Of a DNA stretch of 64,000 bases, positions 45,622 to 59,626 are shown in pieces. Source of the stretch: Polytrichum commune (taxonomy: Eukaryota > Streptophyta > Polytrichopsida > Polytrichales > Polytrichaceae). How positions within the stretch are numbered: the first letter of the stretch is position 1; the number at the start of each line of letters is the position of its first letter. Position numbers and translations under genes: made by a program. A model generated the notes under the pieces. It was not told the DNA's origin and ran no database searches. It saw only the letters and a list, made by a program, of their open reading frames with translations. The stretch spans positions 45,771,554-45,835,553 of the forward strand of contig OX485803.1 in the NCBI GenBank assembly GCA_950295325.1. The letters run 5' to 3'.

Positions 45622-48600
45622 ATGGTGTGTATTCGGCAAGCCACGGTGCGAGCTACAAGCTTTACCCTGCTTGGTCGCTCTAGCTAGCTAGCTAGGTTGC
45701 GATTGACAGCAGATGAGTGAATTGGAAGTAGTGGTGGTGGTGAGGATGGGGATGGTGGTGGGAATGACGATCACGTTGTGGATTTGTGATGATTTCGGGG
45801 CAGGTAGACGATTTGCTGGCCATCCAGAACGTCAACACCCTCTGCTTGCCGGAGAATTACCGCTTGAATGTGGGTAACTTAAATGATGCTCCTGCTTCAT
45901 GTACCTTTCTAATTTCTTTGAATGGTTTATGTGATAGTTAGATGCTGCTCAATATCACCGTCTGGTCATCGCTTGCAGCACAGACTCGTATCATGTCTGC
46001 TCTCTCTGATCAATCATCAGCTCAACTCTCACTAACGGGATGGGAACTGGATGAACCTTCATCTAGCTCTGTCTGCTTGAATCTCCAGCTCGGCGAATCC
46101 CCAGGCTATGAGACCCCTTATGATGCATGCATGCTACCTTTTTTCTTTTCTTTTTCTTTTTTCATCCGTGCTGCTGCTGTTGCGGATGATGATTGTGGAT
46201 TGGGCACTTGCACCGAGTCTAATACAAATTCATCATGTGTGGAATGTCTGGGTGTAGTTCTACTTGAATCACATTCTCACCTGGCCACAGCTCCTACATG
46301 TCGCAGAGGACTATAACAAGAAGATCGTAGGCTATGTGCTCGGGAGCTTGTAAGCCGATCGCTAGCCTTTTCTTCCAATCCTATCCTAGTCCTACTTGTG
46401 GGAGGGAATCTGATGGCGTTCTCTCATTTTCCTTTTCTAATTTTGTTGCACCGTGAATTGCACTACTTGAATCTGAATTAGCACCTGATCACAATGGAGC
46501 TAGCTGCCAGGTGTGGCTAGCTAGGTAATAAAATTAACCTGAGATGGGCGCAGGGACGAGACTTCGGAGTTGTGTCACGGCCAGATCGCTTCGTTGGCTG
46601 TGCTGCGAACGCACCGCAATTTGGGATATGCCACTCAGCTCATGCGGGCTGCAGGTATAACTTCTACGAATATGCTTCTAGATGAATTCAAGAGGATTTG
46701 TCATTTGACGATCTTGAGGATTATCAACATGTTTGGCTGGAAAAGAGGGAGGAAAGGAGGGCATGGACGAACCCACAGATACCATCATTATGATGTGTCT
46801 GAATGAGCAAAAAAGGTTTACGCTTTTAAATGTCGAACTATAATAGAGCAAGTCCTATGGTCAGTGGAAAATGATTCTCTAAATAATCTTGAGGTTTTTT
46901 TGAGCCACGGCTTATGCTCGATTTGCACGTCAAATCCATATATATAATAAATCTTCATTGCCGACTGATTGTTGAGAAAGAGACGACCCTTTCAAGTCCT
47001 TTTACCTTCCAATCTGGAGAATGGGAGGGGTTTAGAGGGTTGCCTCTCTCAATAATCGGTGGGCACAGAAAAATTTGGAAAACATATGGGCTTTGTGGGT
47101 GGAATGAGGGGCCCTCCCCCCAAAAAATGAATACCTACGAAGCCAATTATTTATAAGATCATTTTCCAGTGACCATAGGAATTTCCCAGGAAGCAATAAA
47201 ACTCTCCTGTAGCTCATATTTCAAGACTTTAGGGATTAATTGAAATCTTTCACAAACACTTGTGTGCAACATCAAATTTCTCCATGGATCATCATACCAG
47301 GAGGGCAGGAAGAAAAATTAAACTTCATAAACCTGTATCTCCCATATGTTTACACTCCTCGAGAGTCAAAGTGGCTTTAAAACTATTAACTCCATTTAGG
47401 CTCTCTCGAATGTAATATGGCCAGCATTTGAATCTAGAATCTTGTAGGAATTCTTGAACGACATGTTCTCGGTCTTGTGAGAGGAGGACCGTGTGTCAAG
47501 GGTCTCACCTCCGAATTCTCAATGTCAGGAGCTAATTAGAAGGAATTTTTCTACAGCTACCACCATCCATCATCACCACCATCCAGAGCCCATTCTAGAT
47601 ATATCTTTCAGTTCCAGGAAAACTTAGAGAATATTTATTGTAAAACTATATTATTGGTTTAAAGACACTGGCCCTTGGGGGTGCTACAGATAGTTGCCAC
47701 CCTGGGTAGATACCTTCAGAGTGTTGATGCTGGAAAGAAAAAGAAAAAGAATGCGCCTCTAAGTAATCTGAGATGTGAATTTCGGGGCGGTGACGCCAGA
47801 GCAAGCCATGCGAGATGTATATGGAGCTGGAAGCGTGTCTCTCCATGTGCGCAGAGTGAACTCCGCCGCGTTCCACCTCTACTCCAGAACTTTGGGCTAC
47901 AAGTAAGTACAGATTCACATTTGATTGTTTTGCCCATTTTTATTTTGTTTATAAAAAACCATCTCACATTTGGTTATGGTCATTCACAAGATCTATGGCT
48001 GGAAGTGTTACATTGATTATGGTTATTGACACATTCTTGAGTTGGGAGACTTACAAGGAATTTGGGCGAACCAACCCATACACTCATTCCTTGTTGGATG
48101 CCTAAACCCTTGCCTCCAAGGAACCAGTGTACGGGTTGGTTCGCCCCAGCCCTTACAAGGGCCCTGAAATTCATCACCTCTGTCCAGGATATAGGTTGAA
48201 GAGCTAGATGATACCACTACACCATTTATGGTATTTAGCTTCACTTACTATTTGGAACTATAAGATGCTATTAGTTTTTATCATAGATTTCATTTTCTAT
48301 CAACAAAGATAAAGATCATATCATCAATGACTTTACTTGGTGAACACTTACATTCTTTGCAGAAAATTATAGCATTTTGTAACTCCGAACAGCTAGTGGC
48401 ACTAAATACCATGAACGGTGTAGTGAAGGTGGTAGAGAAGGTGGCGCATCTACCGCCATCCTGGATATTGGCAAAGGTGATGAGCTTCAGGACCCTGTGC
48501 TCAATAGACTGACTATATATGGGCATTACTCATGTGGTAATGATATGGTGCCCAGAATTAAGGTGTTTGAAGCGGCTTATTACCGTGACGGTGCGGATGC

Positions 48601-48661
48601 GTACGAGATGATAAAGCTCTTTGAAGAGGATCAGCTTCCACTTAATGCTCCCTGTACGTAA
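45622..48661 (+). CDS. NAA10: N-alpha-acetyltransferase 10 (NatA catalytic subunit), six exons
   Basis: Exons 45622-45645, 45804-45869, 46258-46349, 46554-46654, 47800-47902 and 48556-48661, all with GT-AG introns and a continuous frame of 163 codons. Order: MVCIRQAT, VDDLLAIQNVNTLCLPENY, HILTWPQLLHVAEDY, KIVGYVLGSL, then CHGQIASLAVLRTHRNLGYA, with the GNAT acetyl-CoA loop R-x-x-G-x-A (RNLGYA), then SVSLHVRRVNSAAFHLYSRT and FEAAYYRDGADAYEMIKLF. This is the NAA10 (ARD1) core from its first residue. In the NatA complex with NAA15 it acetylates N-termini of nascent chains starting with Ser, Ala, Thr, Gly or Val. The stop at 48659 follows the core directly, so the usual acidic/His-rich tail is absent unless GTACGT at 48654 is used as a donor to a later exon. 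No broken motifs are seen. Intron 4 is 1145 nt; intron 5 holds two small transposons. Confidence 0.92.
48059..48151. mobile_element. 93-bp foldback element with 9-bp target duplication in NAA10 intron 5
   Basis: Inverted arms TGGGCGAACCAACCC and (inverse) GGGGCGAACCAACCC plus TACACT/AGTGTA. Flanks CTTACAAGG (48050-48058 and 48152-48160) are 9-bp direct repeats, the Mutator-like length. Confidence 0.75.
48215..48425. mobile_element. CACTAC-family MITE (211 bp) in NAA10 intron 5
   Basis: Ends CACTACACCATTTATGGTAT and (inverse) CACTACACCGTTCATGGTAT, continuing through TTAG. The interior is noncoding. No target duplication could be matched. Confidence 0.75.
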
Positions 48662-51600
48662 TTCCCAATGTCCAGTAACCTCAACATTTAGATATTTTGC
48701 ATTGACTCAAGGTGAATGTTCATCACCTCTTTCTAGTATCTAGGAGGAAGGTAGATAGTACCTCAGGTGAAAGTGGTCCATCTACCATCATCATGATATT
48801 GGGACAGAAGTGATCAACTTTAGGGCCCTGTGGTAATTGCGAACTTTGGGTTTCTTGAAACTGATTCTTGAATGCCCAAATTCTTCCCTGCAGTGAATCA
48901 TGAGAAACCATTTGAATGGCCACTTTGATTTTGTGATCAATAGGTACTTCGAAACTGATGAAATTCGCATTTGTCCTCAACATCCTCTCCTCTTTTCTTC
49001 TCTATTGTCCTCCAGTTCTCTAGCTGATCCCAAACTCTCCTCCCTTCAGTCATCAATGTGAGATGGGGTTTTTTTTTTAAAATTATTTATATTAATTTTT
49101 TTTTTAAAAGAGAGGGAGCACTAGAAGTGTAGTAAAAGGAAATTTCCTATTTGTCATCGGTTCATTTAACCATGATGAACCATAAAATTCTTTGGCTGCC
49201 ACCTGTTCACACGAGTCACACCAACTCGAAGACACAATTTTTTGATTGTTTTATCATAGCTTGGAAGGAATTGTAATGACAGCAGGTGGAACTTCCTGCA
49301 AGAACAAAATGTAATGTGGAGACGGGCAATGTTTTTATTGCAGCTACATGGCAAGATCAGGCGACACATGACATGCCATTGATTCAGTTACCTTCTCCAC
49401 AATGGATTGGGGCAAGCATAATTTCAGAGATGCCAAATCCAAAGCCGAGCTCAGAGACGAAGAAGATTCTTGACCAAGATCTACTAGGTGGTGATGAAAG
49501 TAATCCATGACAACAACAGATTCCATGGCTGACGATATGCAAGTGAAGTTTTAAGCCCCACAGCCCAATCCTCTGCCACTAGGCCACCCAAATTGCACAT
49601 GGAGAATCTTCATGCTGTGCTCGAATTCCAGCACCAACCGCTTCATGCAAGAGAGTGGAAAGAAGTTTTCATGCTAGAGAGCTTGAAATTCAGAAAATGT
49701 TTCTATAGAGTGATCAATTTCTTGCACAAGCAGATGGCATCAAAGAATCAGGATGCTTGTAGTGCATGTGGATACATGATTCTATCACAGTAGCAGATTC
49801 TTAGAGTCTGATCAAGACAGGTTGCAGCACCCAGATCTCGAAGGGCTTTGGGCCATTTTGAAGAACCAATTCACTGCAAGTATGATTCTCATGTATAAAG
49901 AAACACTCACTCTTCATTCCATGGATTGTTAAGCTAAAAAATGGAAGCAGTTTGTTCTTGAAAGTGGAAGCAGCATTGTGTTGCTGAAGATTGCGAGGCG
50001 TTCAATGTAAGAATTATGACCAGAGGTAGATGGGCCTTAAATGGTTATCCGACTAGCCCCCTTCTCCTAGGATATGAAACATGCATTAGTTGAAGATGGT
50101 TAGCAGATTCAAATTGGCGTTCTAGCCACTTTGCTAATAATTTTTGGAGTTCATATGAATACCTTCATTTTCAAAGTGAAGATAATTGTGTTTATTAATG
50201 GTCATATGGTTCCCCCACTTATGTTGACTATTGAGCTTAGAATGGTTATCATATTTTGAGCAATCAGTCTAATCCCTTTTAGACACATGTCCTTTTCTGT
50301 TATCTGTTCTTGGAGCCACACCAAACCACATACCAATAAAATATAGGTGTTCTCATAAGGATAGTAACTGAATGAAGGTTGTCTACCTTATATGTGAGGA
50401 AAAGTTTTGGGTTCAGTTTTGGGGATAGGTTGCTTCAAATGCTGGATAGTCCTCATCTGTGCGCAGAGTGCTTCCCCTGATTTTTCATGGCCATTTTCTC
50501 CAGCAAGTGGAGAGAATCCCACATTCCCAGTATTTGAATTTTGTCAATGTTGGAATTCATGCAATTAGTTGATGTTTTGTTCGTTGAGTAAATCCATCTC
50601 CCATCCATCTTCAAAGGAGATACGAACAGGTTCAATTCTGATACTCGGTTATTGATAATTGGTGCTGATGATCTTTCAAAAACACGCCGTGAGTGCAACG
50701 ACTTTTATCCATTCCATATCTCCGTGATAATATACGACTCGCATTTGTTTCTTATGTCAAGAGTGCTTAATCCTGAGCTCATGGTATCAAAGTTCCCGCT
50801 GGAAGAAATAGAGGCCACGATCTAAAGTGGTCATCATGCCTGTGTACATTGTTGGATCAACAGTTTCTCATCTTTGGTATAGTTAAAATATTTGGCCTTA
50901 TGTGGTCACTCTTCTTAATTGGATGCCTATGTTTGCTTTGTATATGGTGAGGCTTGTAGTCAAACCGACACCATGAAGTCATGTGGTATGATGAGATTGG
51001 GTTGTGTGCTCAAGATTTCATTCAAAGTTCAATTTTGAACACAATGTGAGGGCTTATGTGTGAATCGTTGAAGAGTAAGAAAAGTCCTCATTGTGGACTC
51101 TCATAATTTTGGCACCTGCGCTTCAATTCTGAAAATTGAAACAACGTGTTTCATGATTCACAATTTCTAATCAAAGGTGACGCTGTGGGGTTGGAAGTGT
51201 CCATAGTCGGGCCACATCGCTTACATTCTAGGAGAATTGATTCTCCGAATATTGCATATGTACCATTGACCAAAAAATCCTGTAATTTGTGAGTCTACAT
51301 CATATTGGTTAATTTCCCCCAACAACATTGGCCTTCAAATTAGGTTTTGTCGTGTGTGTCAATGAGTATGTTGTGCACATTTCAACATTAAGAACCTGTT
51401 GTAGAATATAAGGGTAACTAGATAGCAAGTTGTATTATCATGCATTTTAACCTATGTGACACTCAAAATTCCAAACTTGATTCGTTCTCCTATTCCTTGA
51501 AATTTGTATGAGAATGAAAACTCCATTAGTTAGAGTATAATCAAAATGTTATGAAAACTGCATGGTCTCCACTGTATTGTCTCCGTGTTATTCACTCATT

Positions 51601-54600
51601 ACATAATATGCCAAAGTACCTTTACCACTTTGACACTAATTAAACTATTTTGAGGAAAATCATAATTTTGAAAAAAGTAATATGATTTTTTTAATTTCTC
51701 CTTTAAATACATGATCATTTATTATAAAATATAATTTATTTTTATTTTTATTATTCGCCTATAATTTGTCAAGGTGGTTAAGGTACTATGGTATTCATCT
51801 ACTAATTCTCGGTGGGGTTTGCCATAATTCAAAAATCTCATATTTAACTTGCCATGTTTCCCATCCTCAAAAGATAAAGCTCAACTATTACCCAAATCAG
51901 ACCTCCACCTCCATATCTAATTTGTCCTCTGTAACGATGCCATATGGAAGGTTGAGAAATGTGTTCAATTTTTTTAGAATTCAATTTATTAAAGCTTTTG
52001 TGCTTTAAATGTTCCAAAGATGTTTCAATGTTCTTAAAATAATTTTGAAAATACAACAACAATTATTACAATAAAAAACAGAAATCCTAAAAATTTGCTT
52101 CAATATGGACCATGCTGGAGTTTTCAACACCTATGACATTTAGGTGTTAATAATGAAGAGATGCTTCATGCATCTTTTTGAAAATGGAGTTATCATTCAT
52201 ACCTGAATATTTGTATCTTTTATTCTTTGCGATTGTAGATTAATCCTCCCTCACATTTGGTGACCTTGAACATGAGTTGTGATCTAGCCTTAACCCCACT
52301 TATGAGGTTGTCTTTTTAAGTGAGTTGTAACAATTATAGTTTACATGTCTTGGTCTTTTTTTTCTTTTCCTTTTTTCGGATGATAGAACTGTTTCAACTC
52401 CATTAATCAATTGTGCAATCTTAATTAAAGATCATATTCCACAAAAACATGCAATGAGTTTTTGGTATTAGAGTTAACCGTAAAGTATGGGGATGAACTG
52501 GTATCAAAATACCCTAGTGGTCCCTTCTTTGAGAGTAACCGGAAAGTTTTGGAGGGTTTCTTTGAGTTTTAGGCACCAACATGTTTTATCTTTATATATC
52601 TAAGATTCTTCTCATTATCTTTGCCACCTATATGAACATGCATCTCGTTGCTCCTTTCACCACTTGTGAACTCCCCAAATAGAATATACTCAAGGAAAGA
52701 ACTTAAGAGTCCCTCAAAGTTTTGTTGCTCCAAAATAAAGCAAAACGACTTCCCTCCCTAGTTTTGTTTTTAGGTCAATGACAGAAGTGCTGGAAGTGGC
52801 AAATATGGCTTCAAAAAAATTGAGTTGGTCCCCACTTTTAGTGGCATTACGGTTAAGTCTATTATGTTAATGTGACTCAAATCATTTTGTGTCTCTCTTC
52901 AAGTGTATAGCCGGATGTCATTCTTTGACCTAGGGGGTGGACTCATCATACTAAGTACGAACTAACGTGAGTGTAACAAGGTGTATTATTTGAGGCATTA
53001 GTGTACATAGCGTACATAAGGGAGGGGTATTATTTTTCTCTAGTGTGTACATCAAGAAAGGTTATTGATGTTTTTTAAATAGAAGGCAGATGTACAAAAG
53101 GGGGCCCTAAGGTTTAGAGATTTTTTTTGACAATAGACATGTTAGTTTCCTCCAATGCATGTTTTCATCATCTGGTCATGGTCCTTGATGACTACCGTGA
53201 ATGTTTTTCTTAGGGTTTGCATTTGGGTTCTAGGTTTTTAGTATTTACATACTAGAGGCTCTTGGACCGATCATGGGCTTCCTTGAAGTTTTCTCTCTGG
53301 ATTGTGGCTAAGTTGTTGTGCAATTTTATTTGATACAATCTTTGAGTTACATCCTATGGACGAATAAACATTCAATGACTCTCTCTCAAAGGAAAGTGAA
53401 AGTGAAATTTATGTGTATTAAAGGCTTATTTAAATCATGATTTATATTTTGCATATGTAGTGGAGGCATTTATCACATTAAACTGAAAAGATTATTATAA
53501 ATACATGAGTCCATTTTCTAGCATGCCGTTAGTACATATACAGTACATTTGTTTTTTCTCTATAAACTTCTTGTATATAAGGGGTTTAATTTCATAATGA
53601 TCCACGAACGTCATTTAGGTTTCCAACGAAAAGTCCACCCCCCATGTTCTTTGGTGCCTTTTTATAGAGCTTCTATGAATCATCCAAAGAGAATCAATTT
53701 AGGTTTTCTAGATTCAAGACTCCATTTGCAAAAGTATTTGCTTTGGCACCTCAAACATCCAAAGAGTTGACTCAACTTTATGTTGTGGCTTGCCTTGGGG
53801 GCCAAATATGGGCAAGCATGTCAGTGAGGCCAACTTGGTTATGAAAATGACAAGCAACACATGTGACAATTTAAAACGATTCCTTTGGAGTAAGTCAAGT
53901 TGATGCTTATGAAAATGAAAAGGGAGCAAGTTATGTCCGCTAATAATTGTTGTGTAAGGATACTTACACAGATTTGCATTGGAAACTAAAAGGACTCTTC
54001 TAAATATATGTAGATCTATGTCCCTCATGTTAGACTTTGTTGGAACATAATATGAATGTGATGTAGGCCCTATGTAGTTTGATTTTATGATCATTTCACA
54101 ATCAAGGGCTAAATATTTGTGTGAGGACTGTGTATTGTTAAGTACGAAGTTCAAGTATGAATATTGTACAGAACGAGATTAATTAGGAGACGACACTACT
54201 ACAATTTCCAACCAATCATATAATTTATATATGATGAATCTAGGGCCCTCAAGCTCTAGTGTAAAATGGCCCTGAGGACCACTTCACACACGAGCCAAGG
54301 GTTGTGACCATGTAATTGTGAGGGCCCTTGGTTCTCAACCAAAGGTTGTACCAGTTATTTAACCGATATGGTCTGCTTGAATTTGTGTTAGGCCTACCTT
54401 TTGGAGGTGGGCCTGTCACAAATTCCGACACACCATGACACTATCCACAGTTTGCCATGTAAGAATCCATGAGAGTCTTCATCCATTATATATCTTTGGG
54501 TCCTCACACCTTCATCTTCTAGTGTGAAGTGAACTTAGACGGTCTCAACCTTTTTGTTCAACAAGAGATCTTGTAATGCAATTGTGACAGGCCTTCAATC

Positions 54601-55017
54601 TCATGTGTGAAGTAACCCTAAGCTTAAGTACCTTCAATACGAAACATATTCATGTGAGAAAGACCTCTTGGATCAATGGATGGGGAGCACCGACCGCTAG
54701 TTACAAATCAACCGGTTGAGTTTGAGAAATAACCGGTTCAAATTCAAGACCTCAGGGAACTTACCGATCCGTTTAGAGGAATATACAGAATATTCATCAA
54801 TTTAATAAAGAAAAACCAAAAGATGTCAACATGGCACCGGTTAATCTTGGAGACACTAGGATCTCGACCGGTTATGCCCAAAAATATGACAAGTGTTGTG
54901 GATCTGCAAAGATTCCTCCAATGTGCTTTCCGGTGGCTCATCCTCATGTACAGGCACCACTTTTCCACACGCTTTGATGTATCTCTGAAGTCACTTGCTT
55001 GCCAATCTTGAACTATC
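48662..55017. other. No gene recognised
   Basis: Mostly AT-rich intergenic DNA. 48720-48830 carries a fragment of the repeat also seen at 44160-44660. Low-complexity T-rich or A-rich tracts occur near 49065-49110 and 51650-51760. Short open frames have no recognisable content. If NAA10 has a distal 3' exon it would lie here, but I could not identify one. Confidence 0.4.
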
Positions 55018-55793
55018 TGACATGGATGACTCAAATTGATTCATGCGAAGGCCATATTGAAAATGAAAACAAGGTTGAAGTTGGGACTGGTAGGTAGAAT
55101 GACAAGTTGTCACAAGGGTGTCCTCCAAGTCATCCCCAAGTCACATCACCCGTGCGTTTTTGCCACATCACCGGTTGTTCCGATTATTCCATGAAGAAAC
55201 AACTGATTGGATATTGGAGAGTGGAATGTTGTGAAACCATTGAGTTAAAAGCTCCCATTCTATCCTTTTTGTCCGTATGACATGGATGACTCAAATTGAT
55301 TCATGCGAAGGCCATATTGAAAATGAAAACAAGGTTGAAGTTGGGACTGGTAGGTAGAATGACAAGTTGTCACAAGGGTGTCCTCCAAGTCATCCCCAAG
55401 TCACATCACCCGTGCGTTTTTGCCACATCACCGGTTGTTCCGATTATTCCATGAAGAAACAACTGATTGGATATTGGAGAGTGGAATGCCGTGAAACCAT
55501 TGAGTTCAAAGCTCCCATTCTATTCTTTTTGTCCATATGACATGGATGACTCAAATTGATTCATGTGAAGGCCACATTGAAAACAAGGTTGAAGTTGGGA
55601 CTGGTAGGTAGAATGACAAGTTGTCACAAGGATGTCCTCCAAGTCATCCCCAAGTCACATCACCCGTGCGTTTTTGCCACATCACCGGTTGTTCCAATTA
55701 TTCCATGAAGAAACAATTGATTGGATATTGGAGAGTGGAATGCCGTGAAACCATTGAGTTAAAATCTTCCACTCTATCCTTTGTCCGTATGCT
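55018..55793 (+). repeat. Three tandem copies of a 260-bp unit
   Basis: Units start at 55018, 55278 and 55538 with TGACATGGATGACTCAAATT. Copies one and two are exactly 260 bp apart, as are two and three. Copy three has a small deletion (one AAATG lost near 55580) and ends slightly early. High identity suggests recent duplication. No coding content. Confidence 0.95.
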
Positions 55794-55799
55794 CTTGCA

Positions 55800-58700
55800 T
55801 AAGTTATGCTAAGGGAGCAGGGATTGGGTGAAGTTTAAACTACTACTAAGAGTGTTGAATGTATCTAGTTGAAGATACTAAACGTGTGATTTAGTGTGGC
55901 CCACACTACTCATCATCGACCCACATTAGTGACTGTCTTGCAATCAGTGGGTGGCAACCAACGAGGGTGTTTAATAATACTTACATGACAAGTTACAAAG
56001 AGCACTTTTATTTGACATGGCAAGCCAATTCCAATGCCAAAGTAAATAAGATGTTGACTATACTTGTTCCCAAGAAATAGCCCGTTACAAACATGAAGAT
56101 AAAGTTTAGTGGGATTTTTTTTCACATGTATCTTCAACCCTAAAAGTACAAATGGGTGATTTGATCCAAATAATCATTTTTTGAAGGTGGATGGAGATGC
56201 AAACAGGGTTATACCACATACTTCAAAATTGTGTATGATGACAAATGCCATATGTGCTTTCTTTTGAGTAGATTTGATCAAGAAATGTTCTTTATAGTCA
56301 TGAAAGTGTTGAAATTCTCCCAAACGGTGAACACCTCTCATGCATTGGGTGCAATGAACACGCAAAACCATTTAAATATAGGGTTTTAGTGTTCACAAGG
56401 AATATTATGTTTCCTCTTGTTTTTGAGTCCGAATCACTATTGCACCTTTCCAAAGAACAAGCCATCCACCTATCAAACCGGAACGGAATATGGTGAGGGT
56501 TTTGTTAAGTGACAAATTAGTGACCATGAATATATAACGGGACTTAGTACACCAATTAGCCTTCATTAGTGTGACGTTTTAGATATAGTGACTCACTACG
56601 TTGACCCTGTGGCTCCAAGAAACTAAGATAAACTCAATATCACTTTTTGACACGCCAAGACACATTGAACTTGGTATACTCTATGTTGTCTAATAATTTG
56701 GTCTCTAATAATCAATGTAAAAGTAAGTATTATAGATATTTATAACAAGTTACATAGTATAATAGGAAAAAATAAATAAATTGAAGACTAATATGTACGA
56801 GGTAATTTACCAGTCCCAATGCATTTGAATGAAACCCATTTTTTTTTACGTTAGGAAGGTGTGTATGGTCTCCCGAGCCACAATATTGAAATAATATTGC
56901 TATAGTATTGCTACTTTTTTGTAACTCGTAGTGTTTTTTGTTCTTTCGAAAACACGGATTTCGTATTCTTAGTTTTGCACGAATGATCATGTGGGTTTAA
57001 AAATGGCATGGGTCAAGAAAAGTAACATTAGCAAAAATTTCAAAATATGTTAAAATTGTAGTGGTTCTCAATATTAGTCTCTATATGTAAATGGTGTGGT
57101 GTCTTTAAGGGTTGACTAAAACTTCAACTCATTTTACCCCTGATGTCCCACATGGAAGTTCTTGTGCGAATGAGAAATTTTGGTAGGGTGGATGAGGGTG
57201 CAAATCAAGCTTTTTGTGCCAATAGATGGCATCACTACCTACTTATGACAAAACCAAGTAACTCAATTTTTTTCATAAGGAGCTATCATTTCCTATCACA
57301 TATGTTGTCCAACTGGCGCGTGTTCTTCACCAGTTTAATGCAACAAAAATGACAAAACCCTCATCTTATTGTCATGTGAAAAATGTGTGTTTGCCATGTG
57401 AGAAATGCTTGGATACTAAGAGTCCAATGTCCACTTCCGAACAACACAATAATAAATTCAATGTAAAGATTTTGCAAACGAGAGAAGGAATTCATTGCAT
57501 ACAATTGCACCTCTCATTCATCTAACATAAATGTATCTACCTGAAATAGTACACATGTTGGAGAATATGTATATATTCAATGCCATCGATTTAGCTTTCA
57601 TTAGTCTAATCCAAGTCATTTGAGATGAATCGGGCACAAAACCTATAGAGGATTGAGGTTCTTATGTTGGATGATGGATCGCGTTCATTCTCTCCCTCTC
57701 TCCTCTTTCACACTCTAGCTTGCTTGCTAAAAGGTAAAAGCGGGCAATGGAATCCCAAGCGTGGCGGTGTGAAGTGTGCACGAGATGCCAAATGGGAGTG
57801 GTCCAAGCGGACGTGGAGGAATATCGGGAAGACAAGGATAAGCTCCAACCGTGGAGCTTGGATGCTATGATGATGTAGGAGTAGTAGTAGTGGCTAGAGT
57901 GGGGCTAACTTACTCCAAATGTACACACCCTTTGATTACAATTGGGGTGCGGGTGGCGGGCGGAGTGGGGTTGTCTCCAAGGAGTGGGGAAAGTTCGTTC
58001 ACCCCCTCTTGGATTGAGCCTTATCTACTTTGCACCCGGTCAAGGGATGGGAGAAACCCCCTCCGTTTCCCCACTATCTAATCTCACCTTTATGTGTGTA
58101 CATTGTTTCCGAGACGACCCTAAATTTACTGGGTGATAGTGGAGAGGTACCCATTTTTAAATGGAGTGATTAGTGGTTTAATTTCCATTGTGACATCTTC
58201 TCTCTACTTGATGGAAAAAAAAAACTAGGTAGGTAGGTAGGTGGGTAGGTAGGTAGGTAGCCAAGGGCCCACCCACCGCAAGGTAGGCAGTAAACCCCAC
58301 CCTACACCAAGAGGATTCTTGAGCAGGGTAGGACCAACGGGCTCAAATTCACGTTGGATTACCTGACGTTGGGTATTTATTTATTTATTTATTTATGAGA
58401 GAGGGAGTGATTGTAGAAGAACGTACCTCACATCCATCGAACATAAAAAAAAAACTTGACTACATAGAGTAATCCGCAACTTGAGCTAGAGTTGCTCAAG
58501 GTCGTTTGGACCTAATTTTGGTGTCAAATCAACTCAAAATAACAGTTTTCATGTTTCATATTGTTTCAAAAAAATTGTGTTGGATAAAAATGAAAGGTAC
58601 ACTGGTATGCTATAATTTCCAATCTCCTATTGTTTATGATATTTAGTATCTAGTGTCGTAGCATCTATGGAAACTCATCCGTCGAGGATGAAGGAGCTCC

Positions 58701-58968
58701 AATGAAAATAAGTCCCCTACATGTTGAAAACTTATTCGTTCAAACTAAATCTCATCTAAGCATTCGGGTCTCTGATGTCATTTATGAAGGCAAATCATCT
58801 GGAACAACTTTCTTTTTGCAGGTTATAGAATCATTCACTACGTTTTTACCTCCCAATTAAGTTATTGAATGTACATAGACGCCATGATTCCCTAACCCTT
58901 CTTGATGTTGGATTGTCGGATGTGATGCCTAAACACAAGGAGAAAGGCAACCTCTGTTGTGAGCTTCA
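55800..58968. other. No gene; microsatellites and a possible gypsy relic
   Basis: 57780-57880 (TGGGAGTGGTCCAAG, AGCTCCAACCGTGGAGCTTG) loosely matches 31258-31320, so it may be another piece of the gypsy-like element. Simple repeats: (GGTA)n at about 58227-58261 and (TTTA)n at about 58375-58397. The rest is AT-rich with nothing supported. Confidence 0.4.
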
Positions 58969-59463
58969 GGGGCAGTTTACACTATGGACCATGAAGTCGT
59001 CCCACGGCCGTCTAAGCGATGTGATTGGACGTTAAAGTCGTCCCGGGACGACTTGGGTTTACACCAAGGAAAAAATGGCAGAGTGACCACGGAGGTTGAG
59101 GTCCACAAATTTGTTTTTTTAAGCCTACTTTATCCACTGCCATGGTCCAACGGGTTTTCCGTTGGGACAAGCAAAAGAGGTGGTCTAGGAAAAATAGCAA
59201 GGGCCCATGTCAGAAAAATGCCGTTTTAATGATTTTTAATGATTTTTTAATGATTTTTTTTCCAACTTAGTTAATGACTCCACTTTTTGGTGCATGGTCA
59301 TTCTTCATGGTCCACATTCGGTTTACACCTAGTGAAGGGCCCACGAACCATGAAAACTAATATTTTAGTAACTCGGACCATGGAAGTCGTCCCATGAAGT
59401 CATCCCACGCAAAATAGGCCTCTTACGTGGGACGACTTCATGGTCCATAGTGTAAACCGCCCC
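58969..59463. mobile_element. PIF/Harbinger-type MITE (495 bp)
   Basis: Ends GGGGCAGTTTACACTATGGA and (inverse) GGGGCGGTTTACACTATGGA, both continuing CCATGAAGTCGTCCCACG, an inverted repeat of about 38 bp. Flanks TCA (58966-58968, 59464-59466) are 3-bp direct repeats. The interior repeats the GTCGTCCC motif. Noncoding. Confidence 0.85.
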
Positions 59464-59626
59464 TCAGTATGTAGTTTAAGAAGTAGTTCAAAGTTTATGC
59501 CTTCACCGTGCTCGATGTAGGAAATCAAAATAGCTCGTCTTACAACATATTGGACCACACGGCCATATGGCTAGGAACAAAATTTTGATTCTTCAGCTCC
59601 ACGTATTATGATGTACATAGGGTTGG

